From the NCBI GenBank assembly GCA_031282925.1, contig JAITCT010000110.1:1-19652 (forward strand): 19,652 nucleotides of DNA. Reading direction: 5' to 3'. Under the pieces are notes generated by a model. The model saw only the letters and a list, made by a program, of their open reading frames with translations. It searched no databases and was not told the DNA's origin. Below, in pieces: positions 10,101-14,997 of this stretch. How positions within the stretch are numbered: position 1 is the first letter of the stretch; every line of letters begins with the position of its first letter. Made by a program: the position numbers and the translations under genes. Source of the DNA: Dysgonamonadaceae bacterium (GTDB lineage Bacteria > Bacteroidota > Bacteroidia > Bacteroidales > Azobacteroidaceae).

Positions 10101-11661
10101 TATAAATATTTTTCATCATCAGTTTCCATGTTTTGGAGTTGGGGGAAACGGTCGTTCCTTTGATGAGTTTGACGTACAGGTTGCTTTGGCTGTCGTTGGG
10201 ATTATCGGTTGAAAATTCGCCGACTTGATAGGTAACTCCTTTGTAAACATACGAAAAGGCAACCGCCAACACTTCGTCCGCCTGCAAGGGATAACGCAGC
10301 GAAATGTATCCTGACTGCGGGTTGAAAGTGTATTCCGAAGTCCCTAATTTGCGGGCGTTTTCGATTTTTTCGTAGTCCCAGCCGTTTTCCAGCGAACCTG
10401 CCAGAACCTGATTGACCATGCTGACATCGCGCACGCCGGGATAATTGGTTACGATATTGTTATACAGGTCGTTCGCACCGTTGTAAGGCACGGGATCAGC
10501 GCCTGTCGGGTGTGTGAAACCGGAATTGTTAAAGACTTCATATTCGGCCAGGTCGGTGAAAGCGACGATGTTCCGCGATTCATTGAAATCCGAACGCCGG
10601 TTGGTTATCCAGACTTCCAGGCGGTCGATGCTTATCGGGGATTTGATGTAAGGCAGGGTGCTCATCGCTTCGTCGTAATTCTTGTAGAAATAATGCGCAA
10701 GGAAATAGTGCATGTTTTCATCGTATTTATCAACGGAAATTTCAAAAGGCGTCGTCTGTACGTTGCCTTTGGTAGCGATGGAGCGCGATTGCGATTCCTG
10801 CTGGGAAAAAACGGCGTCAACGGTTAATTTTCCGAACTGGAGCTGGGTTTTGATGCCGAACAGGGCAGCGCCGCCCCGGATAAGGGAGTTGGTCGTGTTC
10901 ATGCTGACATTGCCGGCTTCCAGCACTTTGACGATTTCGTCTTCTTTTCCGTCATAACCCAGTTTGAGTTTTTTCGTATCGAAATCGAAAGTAGATTCGG
11001 TGTTGTAATTCAAATCGAAATTGAGTTTGTCGCCTACGGAGGCTTTGATGTCGGTTTGAATCTGGGTGTCGAAATCAAAAGAGGTGTGATTCCGTTGCCG
11101 CTCGGTCATAGTGGGGTTTCCGGTTGAAGTATGGGTGAATCCCAGCTTGGTGGTGAGACTTCCGCTGGCGTTCAGGCGAACGCCGCCGGGGCCGAAAATT
11201 TTATCGGCAGGCCCGATATTTACCTTGAAATCGAAAGCGGATAAAGCATCGTTGTCTTTTTTCATCGTCAGGCTGTCAAATTCGCCCGCGTATTTGCCCC
11301 TGTAATACAAATCCATGCTTTTTTGCAGGCTGTATTTGTAATATTCGTCGGGAGTGAGCGTGAGCGGGGTCTCGACGTCTTCGTTCCCGATTTTTGTCCG
11401 CAATTCATACCTGTTTGTCAGCGGATTGTATTCAAAATCGGATTTGAAGTTTTGCGGCATGGACAAATCAATGGGATAGACGTTTTTAATGTCCCTGTAT
11501 TCTTCGGGGATGGTTTTTGCCACCGGGAAAATCGTATGCACCGTATCCGTACTTTGGGTTACCGCTTTCGGCGGGGGCGGCTGCGGCGACGACAAGCCGG
11601 AGAATCCGTTTGCCGAAGCAAGAAACAGAAGGATAAATATGTATTTTTTGCGGAAGTTCAT
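4114..11661 (-). CDS. sprA: SprA (Sov family), outer-membrane translocon of the type IX secretion system
   Basis: The protein has 2515 residues, the usual size for SprA/Sov. It forms the very large outer-membrane beta-barrel through which T9SS cargo leaves the periplasm, and in gliding species it is needed for motility. It begins with a signal peptide (MNFRKK, then a hydrophobic stretch to about residue 20) followed by a proline-rich segment. The first several hundred residues carry the amphipathic strand patterns of SprA N-terminal domains (for example DEIVKVLEAGNVSM near residue 240). A charged low-complexity insert (KKAEAEKRKKKYEG) lies near residue 1950. The chain ends in an outer-membrane-type strand (FGISVKVSLTR). 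The ATG at 11661 is preferred over the TTG just before it because it overlaps the ruvA stop by one base (TGATG), which suggests coupled translation. No frame damage is seen. The ruvA-sprA order is, from memory, common in Bacteroidota. Confidence 0.95.
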   Translation of the reverse strand: MNFRKKYIFILLFLASANGFSGLSSPQPPPPKAVTQSTDTVHTIFPVAKTIPEEYRDIKNVYPIDLSMPQNFKSDFEYNPLTNRYELRTKIGNEDVETPLTLTPDEYYKYSLQKSMDLYYRGKYAGEFDSLTMKKDNDALSAFDFKVNIGPADKIFGPGGVRLNASGSLTTKLGFTHTSTGNPTMTERQRNHTSFDFDTQIQTDIKASVGDKLNFDLNYNTESTFDFDTKKLKLGYDGKEDEIVKVLEAGNVSMNTTNSLIRGGAALFGIKTQLQFGKLTVDAVFSQQESQSRSIATKGNVQTTPFEISVDKYDENMHYFLAHYFYKNYDEAMSTLPYIKSPISIDRLEVWITNRRSDFNESRNIVAFTDLAEYEVFNNSGFTHPTGADPVPYNGANDLYNNIVTNYPGVRDVSMVNQVLAGSLENGWDYEKIENARKLGTSEYTFNPQSGYISLRYPLQADEVLAVAFSYVYKGVTYQVGEFSTDNPNDSQSNLYVKLIKGTTVSPNSKTWKLMMKNIYTITAYNQSLTSDKFRLNIKYLNDTTGVYLNYITEGKIANQLLLRVERLDRLDTRNEPRPDGFFDFIPGLTVKAEEGKIIFPVIEPFGSHLRKMIGDDAIAEKYVFQELYDSTLTIAQQTAEKNKFIIDGEYKGSSASNINLDGMNIARGSVTVSANGVLLKENVDYTVDYATGQVTIINPLYENANIQTSSEDRSAFGMQRKTMMGLNLNYAVNKQFNIGATVMNLSEMPLTMKTEPGQESINNTLFGFNVNYATQSQWLTNVLDKIPLLELTEPSQITLTAEYARLIPGHYKSKYGGNYSYIDDFEQAKQTVDLRTPYAWSLAATPSMFEESGKSNNTDYGKNRSLLAWYHIDALFTRKSSLTPTHIKNDLDQLSDHYVREIPESELFPDKDPTFGESATIPVLNLAYYPRERGPYNLDALGMNPDGTLSEPEKRWGGITRRIESGNTDFEANNIETLEFWLLDPFIGKDNAHGGDLYFNLGEISEDVLKDEKKFFENGMPASGDTALLAKTVWGWVPQQQSLVYAFENADGAREMQDVGFDGLPTEREFTFNTYAGYLTELNRVLSPETRENMMDDPFSPYNDPAGDNYHYFRGGDYDARQLPVLGRYKHYNGVEGNSADASTSPENYSTAARLVPDVEDINQDNTLNEAEKYFQYKVSIRPDSMVVGKNFIVQKMEVKPYLKNGKNETVAWYQFKIPISEYEKKVGNIADFKTIRFVRMFLTDFQDSVILRFGTLQFDYGQWRTYQKDLFDPKSPPQGNGTINMSTVNIEESGSKEPVNYVMPPGVNRILDPGQTQLRQQNEQSMSLRINNLSQGDARAIYKSTGLDTRQYRRLQMFTHAEKLIDLPTDLQDNDLSVFIRLGSDYKSHYYEYEVPLKLTPPGRYTESSEARQTVWPESNMIDFPFELLTNLKLERNKEKRKAGSTVTYYTPFSIFDPEKPMNKVSVVGNPTISNIKVIMIGVRNNSRATQSAEIWVNELRLTDFNEDGGWAGNANLYVGLSNLGSVSFSGRKETAGFGSLDQGIMDRNIDDVYQYNIASQIDLGRFFPEKAKINLPFYYSYTKDVVSPKYNPLDQDVLLKDALDAVETKAERDSIKSLAQNRKTTKSISFNNIRADIRSKLPMPYDPANFSFDYSHVENYMQDATTQYEQTTADALNLNYSYSPMFKPWKPFVKSNNKQEGQRGQARSQNASSRSGTGFLQSIEIGYLPKSLELNLERTRNYYEVQLRDLGESGVNMIPPSFRDDFYWNRSLKAQWSLTKNLNLMFNSGTNARIETLKQQTDDSLLPDDEYMKRKKSVWQDIRDMGDPMEYKQTFSATYALPFNDIPALNFIKGSLTFNSGYGWQRGATLSNDNSSETEAVEMGNIINNNRTVGIENIQFDLLSLYNKSKFLAEVNKKFTASKGVQARNSAGRAGGANAKANDTKKAEAEKRKKKYEGTVALMPDSATVLAHQLDNSRLRITARDEKGKIYPIKYKTVDNNSISIQGKDSVNLKVVISQLPPLGDETWYKTLQYAARGLMMVRSIGFSYNEGTDMMLPNFQPYIGDFFGQGATPAGNAPGLDFAFGLAGESYIERAKKNDWLMKNEAIENNITPATLNKTGTFTFTANLEPLAGMRIVLNATRSRTDRQQTYFMYGNDLSSMPRKFTGDFKMTTISIGSAFESGDANNGYHSEAFDAFINNRETIAGRLRQVYGRTVYPDAGFLKDDPLAGQPFDPQNGNVDLNSTDVLIPAFIAAYTGQNAKSVGLSAFPSLKKLLPNWKITYDGLLQIPVINKYFKSFMLEHAYTSVYSVGAFNSFLSWVGTEEDGIGFIQNVTSNRPYPSSPYDITAVSIVEAFNPLLGLSSTLQNNMSISLKYSTNRNVNLNVSAYQIVESQTKNFTFGTGYRFENFNRILKIRKTGGPNFNNELNVKADISYNMTQNLIRKIQDYLTQATSGNSQTTIKFSADYNLSRLITLQAFFDRQVSKPLVSATAYPVSKSSFGISVKVSLTR

Positions 11662-12242
11662 CAAAGCATTTTCAGTGCATTTTTAATAATCTCTTCTACA
11701 CTCAAAGCAGGGTTTTCCGAGTGTATTTTATTAACCACTTTCTGGGAGGCCGGTTGATTGAAACCCAGCATGGTAAGCGCCGAAACAGCTTCCCGCGCGG
11801 CTTCGCTTAATACGGCATTGGGAGCGGCTGCGGCTGTTCCGCTGATTTTCACCTTCCCTTTCAGGTCAAGGATAATCCGGTCGGCCGTTTTGCTTCCGAT
11901 GCCTTTCACGGCTTTCAGCGCACCGGCGTTTTCCGATGCGATAATGCCTTCGAGTTCATAGACGGCAATGGAAGAAAGCACCATCCGGGCGGTGTTGGCG
12001 CCGACCCCGGAAACCGAAATCAGGTGCAGGAAAAGTTCGCGTTCCCGTTTTTCCGAAAAGCCGAACAACTGGTGCGCATCTTCCCGGATAGATTCGTAAA
12101 CAAACAGTTTACAGGTTTTCAGGCTGCTGAGCGCACTGTAAGTATTCAGCGAAATATGGGCGATATAACCTGCGCCCCCTGTTTCGATAACAACCGAAGC
12201 CGGCGTTAATTCGGTAATTTCCCCTTTAATGTAATCTAACAT
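11661..12242 (-). CDS. ruvA: Holliday junction branch migration protein RuvA
   Basis: The protein has 193 residues, normal for RuvA. It binds four-way DNA junctions as a tetramer and loads the RuvB motor for branch migration during recombination and repair. The N-terminal OB-fold domain starts MLDYIKGEITEL and includes the GYIAHIS segment. Two helix-hairpin-helix motifs follow: ISVSGVGANTARMVL (about 75-89) and LKAVKGIGSKTADRIILDL (about 109-127). Residues about 150-193 form the small third domain that contacts RuvB (EAVSALTMLGF). No ruvB or ruvC is in the window. The stop overlaps the sprA start by one base. On the coding strand an AGGAAGG lies well upstream of the ATG (about 13 bases), so ribosome binding is weak, as is usual in this phylum. 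Confidence 0.97.
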   Translation of the reverse strand: MLDYIKGEITELTPASVVIETGGAGYIAHISLNTYSALSSLKTCKLFVYESIREDAHQLFGFSEKRERELFLHLISVSGVGANTARMVLSSIAVYELEGIIASENAGALKAVKGIGSKTADRIILDLKGKVKISGTAAAAPNAVLSEAAREAVSALTMLGFNQPASQKVVNKIHSENPALSVEEIIKNALKML

Positions 12243-12375
12243 GCGGTATTTTTTGTTCCTTCCTGTCCCCTGAAAAAGGGAGGAATTTTTGAATTAGCTA
12301 ATTGTACTGATAATAACGGAGAAAAAGTCAAAAGCGTATATTTGCGAGGAAACGGCGCTGAAAAAATTAATTAGC

Positions 12376-12696
12376 CTTATCTCTCGGTTGCGCGGGATGC
12401 AGCCTCACCGCCAACGGAGAGATGTGTGTATTTCAAATTGTCGCATTTGACTGCGTTGATTTTCAATTCAGCCTCACTGCGTCATTGCGAGCCGCGAAGC
12501 GGCGAAGCAATCCAGAGAACAACCGAAGTACATTATGACGACTGCGGTAAATTCTCAATTTCCTCCGGTTGGTGCGAGACGCAGTGATGCAGTGCGGCTG
12601 AATAATCCCTCCTAATTATCAATTTTCCGGTTTGCTTCACCGCTTCACGGTTTGCAATGACGGGCGCAACAATTTGAAATAACCCGGAGAGATAAG
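12376..12696. repeat. Large imperfect inverted-repeat element upstream of ruvA
   Basis: Three arm pairs are nested in the same order. CTTATCTCTCGGTT (12376-12389) pairs with AACCCGGAGAGATAAG (12681-12696). ATTTCAAATTGTCGC (12430-12444) pairs with GCAACAATTTGAAAT (12666-12680). A 30-bp inner arm (12481-12510) pairs with 12632-12661, with four transitions. The inner arm contains GTCATTGCGAGCCGCGAAGC, a type of dispersed repeat seen in many bacterial genomes. A local hairpin at 12383-12414 (CGGTTGCGCGGGA then CCTCACCGCCAACGG) and a decayed relative near 12568-12593 sit inside. I see no gene in it. Confidence 0.65.
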
Positions 12697-12918
12697 TTCA
12701 CAAAAAATTAGTTAATTCTTTTTTTTGAGATGCTGTTTTTTCAGGCATGTACGCTGAATACCCACTATATTATTTACAACCCTGAACAGCAGCCCCTTGT
12801 AAATACGCGGACTTTCGGAAATGCATGGTTTGTCCGCAAAGTGGAAATCGCTGAAATTGGTGAACTTTGAGGCTTCTGCCGGCTTGTGTTGTTGGGAAGC
12901 CCCCGCGCTTGAACATGG

Positions 12919-12996
12919 AACCGGCATCTCGCAGAGATGCTTAGTTCGGTAGAAAATGAATGTATCCGTCCCTAACCGGCATCTCGTAGAGATGCA
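12919..12996. repeat. Pair of AACCGGCATCTC hairpins
   Basis: Two copies of AACCGGCATCTCG[C/T]AGAGATGC lie 55 bp apart. Each forms a perfect 7-bp stem (GCATCTC with GAGATGC) around a 3-base loop: 12924-12940 and 12979-12995. They sit within the MITE-like element. Confidence 0.75.
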
Positions 12997-13016
12997 ACAT
13001 GATTTTGACATGCCTT

Positions 13017-13048
13017 CGGTTGGTGCGAGGCACAGCCTCGCGCAACCG
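13017..13048. repeat. Hairpin CGGTTGGTGCGAGGC / GCCTCGCGCAACCG
   Basis: The two arms (13017-13031 and 13035-13048) form a near-perfect stem with one bulge and a 3-base loop. Relatives are found at 12383-12414 and, decayed, at 12568-12593. A shorter stem (AATCCC with GGGATT, 13071-13086) follows. All are within or near the MITE-like element. Confidence 0.7.
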
Positions 13049-13172
13049 GGGAACCAAACATTTCTACTTTAATCCCTGGCGGGATTAATTGCAATAAAAA
13101 AACAGCACCTCAAAAAAAAAGAATTAACCAAAAAATTCCAATATATCTGTAATATTATTTCAATTATTGCAG

Positions 13173-13180
13173 TATATTTG
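13173..13180 (+). promoter_or_regulatory. Possible Bacteroidota -7 box (TATATTTG) upstream of the glycosyltransferase
   Basis: TATATTTG followed by CA matches the TAnnTTTG -7 consensus of the Bacteroidota primary sigma factor. No convincing -33 TTTG is found at the right distance. The start codon at 13518 is about 340 bp away, so a transcript from here would include the hairpin and the 22-bp array in its leader. A similar box at 12337-12344 has no gene close downstream. Confidence 0.25.
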
Positions 13181-13252
13181 CACCGGTATTCATCTATACT
13201 TTGCACAGTATGATTTTGTGCATCCTGTTTCATCAAAAAGAGAAAATGATTT

Positions 13253-13330
13253 CAACGCGAAAACACGAAAGCACAAAAGCCACAAAAAACCGTTAATATG
13301 TGGCTTTCGTATCTTCGTGCCTTTGCGTTT
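13253..13330. repeat. Dispersed long imperfect hairpin, copy 2
   Basis: Arms at 13253-13284 and 13299-13330 (32 bases each) pair with about ten transition-type mismatches, around a 14-base loop. The inner ends (AAAGCCACA with TGTGGCTTT) pair perfectly. The right arm carries CGTATCTTCGTGCCTTTGCG, the same sequence as the reverse complement of 3481-3500, so it is a second copy of that repeat family. Confidence 0.75.
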
Positions 13331-13332
13331 AC

Positions 13333-13396
13333 AAAAACGACGTGTCGCGTTTCAAGAAGGGACGTGTCCTTTTCGCGGAAACGACACGTCGTTTTT
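13333..13396. repeat. Three GACGTGTC palindromes at 22-bp period inside an inverted repeat
   Basis: GACGTGTC occurs at 13339-13346 and 13361-13368, and its inverse GACACGTC at 13383-13390, exactly 22 bp apart each time. The outer two form perfect 15-bp arms (AAAAACGACGTGTCG at 13333-13347 and CGACACGTCGTTTTT at 13382-13396). The array follows the dispersed hairpin immediately. The remaining bases to the next start codon (13397-13517) are AT-rich, and I see no clear signal there. Confidence 0.8.
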
Positions 13397-13517
13397 AAGC
13401 AAGCCAACCGCCTGCCTGTAAAGATATTAGAGTAGCGCGAAAATGCATTGTGCGGCTAAGGCAATCACTGGTTATGGAATTAATTACCGATAAAATAACA
13501 ACAAAACATTCAAACAA

Positions 13518-14786
13518 ATGAAAATTCTCCTCCTATCTACCTCCGAACGCACCGGCGGCGCAGCCATAGCCACCAATCGCCTGATGCACGCCTTGAATAA
13601 GTCCGGGCAGGAAGCCAAAATGCTGGTACGCGACAAACAAACGGACGACCCTCAGGTGGCTCCCATAAACACCGATCGGCGGAAAAAGAAAATCAACTTT
13701 ATCCGTTTTGCTTACGAACGGTGGGTGATTTTTTTGAATAGTCGTTTCGGCAGGAAAAATCTTTTTGCCGTTTCCATTGCCAACACAGGAACAGATATAA
13801 GCAAACATCCTTTGGTAAAGGAGGCGGATATTATCCATTTGCACTGGATAAATCAGGGATTTTTATCGTTGACGGATATTCGAAAATTAATAGAATCGGG
13901 AAAACCTGTTGTTTGGACCATGCACGATATGTGGGTATTTACCGGAATTTGTCATCATGCGTGGGGATGCGAGGCTTTTACGAAAGCATGTGGGAATTGT
14001 TCTTTTTTGGCGTCGAAAAAAAAGAATGACCTGTCAGCCCGTGTATTGAAGGGGAAACGATTTTTAGCGCAATCGAATATTCGGCTTGTTGCTGTTAGTT
14101 CATGGTTAAAAAATTTAGCGGAAAAGAGTGTTACAACAGGAAAGTTAAACATATCGGTTATCCCGAATGTAATTGACACGTCTGTTTTTTCTCCATCGGA
14201 CAAACAAGCCATGCGTAATAAATATTCATTTCCGCCGGAAAAGAAAATTATTATAATGGGAGCGGCGAAAATTAACGATACAATCAAGGGCTTTGATATC
14301 CTCCGTCAAGCATTGCCGTTGATTGAAGATAAAGAAAATTTGCTGCTGTTACTGTTTGGAGAAATCAAAAAGAACGGTTCGTTTTTATCGGATATGCCTG
14401 TTGAATATGTTTACATGGGACTTCTTTCGGATACATCCGTGATCGCCGAGCTGTATGCTGCGGCCGATGTAACGGTTGTTCCTTCCCATTATGAAACTTT
14501 CGGACAAACATTGATTGAATCCATGGCTTGCGGATGTCCGGTTGTCAGCTTCAATAACAGCGGACAAGCAGATATCGTCAATCATCAAACAAACGGCTAT
14601 TTGGCGGAATATAAAAACGTGGAAGATTTGGCCGCCGGAATAACGTGGGTCTTGGAAAACACGGAAAAATTAAGGCTCTCGGACGCTTGTGTGAAAAAAG
14701 CAAAAGAAAATTATTCCGAAACTGTTGTTGCCGGAAAATATATAGCGCTCTATACTGATTTGTTAACCGGCAATGGGTCGTTATGA
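13518..14786 (+). CDS. Family 4 glycosyltransferase (GT-B fold, WcaC-like)
   Basis: The protein has 422 residues and should transfer a sugar from a nucleotide donor to a growing glycan at the cytoplasmic face of the membrane. The N-terminal half opens with a Rossmann strand and glycine loop (KILLLSTSERTGGAA). It contains the WTMHDMWVFTGICHHAWGC...CGNC segment (about 133-161), whose four cysteines (145, 151, 158, 161) are typical of a subgroup of GT4 enzymes. The C-terminal half has IPNVID (215-220), a linker strand (IIIMGAAK) and the donor-site EX7E motif, E326 to E334 in HYETFGQTLIESMACGCPVV. Donor and acceptor cannot be told. The start at 13518 is the first in-frame ATG before the conserved strand. 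It stands alone: the region upstream is a repeat nest and the next gene is 211 bp away. A role in capsule, LPS or O-glycan synthesis is inference. Confidence 0.88.
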   Translation: MKILLLSTSERTGGAAIATNRLMHALNKSGQEAKMLVRDKQTDDPQVAPINTDRRKKKINFIRFAYERWVIFLNSRFGRKNLFAVSIANTGTDISKHPLVKEADIIHLHWINQGFLSLTDIRKLIESGKPVVWTMHDMWVFTGICHHAWGCEAFTKACGNCSFLASKKKNDLSARVLKGKRFLAQSNIRLVAVSSWLKNLAEKSVTTGKLNISVIPNVIDTSVFSPSDKQAMRNKYSFPPEKKIIIMGAAKINDTIKGFDILRQALPLIEDKENLLLLLFGEIKKNGSFLSDMPVEYVYMGLLSDTSVIAELYAAADVTVVPSHYETFGQTLIESMACGCPVVSFNNSGQADIVNHQTNGYLAEYKNVEDLAAGITWVLENTEKLRLSDACVKKAKENYSETVVAGKYIALYTDLLTGNGSL

Positions 14787-14800
14787 CCAATTTGTATTTT

Positions 14801-14814
14801 TGGAAAATTTTCCA
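14801..14814. repeat. Short perfect palindrome after the glycosyltransferase gene
   Basis: TGGAAAATTTTCCA is a 14-bp perfect palindrome 15 bp after the stop codon. It is too AT-rich for a firm terminator call. It could be a weak transcription end or an operator. Confidence 0.3.
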
Positions 14815-14947
14815 TTCACACAGACATTTTGGACAATTCATATTTTTTGCAAAAATACAATTTATTTTCAATTACTTATCGCGCTCTTTTTTCTCCCCGA
14901 ATTGATGGAAAAAATTGCAAATAAGTGAAAAATCCAAAAATTATTCA

Positions 14948-14955
14948 TAGATTTG
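14948..14955 (+). promoter_or_regulatory. Possible -7 box (TAGATTTG) of the DUF349 gene
   Basis: TAGATTTG followed by CA fits the Bacteroidota TAnnTTTG -7 consensus. A start of transcription about 7 bases later would give a leader of roughly 35 bases before the ATG at 14998. The nearest upstream TTG (14915) is too far away for a standard -33 element, so support is partial. If right, it rules out the TTG at 14953 as the start codon. Confidence 0.35.
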
Positions 14956-14997
14956 CAAGTTGTAAATTTAGATTGTTCTATAATAATGTTGTGTGAT

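Larger units (their letters stand above)
12710..13128. mobile_element. MITE-like element or internally deleted IS with terminal inverted repeats and 9-bp target duplication
   Basis: The ends are inverted repeats of about 31 bp. The left end (12711-12741) reads GTTAATTC, eight T, then GAGATGCTG and a T-run. The reverse complement of the right end (about 13098-13128) reads GTTAATTC, nine T, then GAGGTGCTG and a T-run, so they differ by one indel and one mismatch. The 9-mer CAAAAAATT flanks both sides directly (12701-12709 and 13129-13137), a plausible target-site duplication although AT-rich. The inside holds no complete transposase. A minus-strand frame at 12712-13011 stops inside the left repeat, where IS transposases often end, but I do not recognise its sequence. 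Two near-identical hairpins (12919-12940 and 12974-12995) and one larger hairpin lie inside, so it is probably non-autonomous. Confidence 0.7.

Noticed and set aside
12337..12344. TATATTTG, a second -7-like box on the plus strand
   Set aside because: There is no -33 element and no gene downstream before the repeat nest; such AT-rich octamers are frequent by chance.
12712..13011. Minus-strand 99-residue frame inside the MITE-like element
   Set aside because: Much of it is made from the hairpin repeats and the terminal repeat. The middle part might be a transposase remnant, but I recognise no motif, so it is mentioned only under the mobile element.
13167..13421. Plus-strand 84-residue frame upstream of the glycosyltransferase gene
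   Set aside because: It runs through the hairpin and the 22-bp array and has no recognisable protein features.
14849..14857. Minus-strand TATTTTTG promoter-like box after the glycosyltransferase gene
   Set aside because: It would drive transcription into the end of the glycosyltransferase gene with no minus-strand gene to serve.
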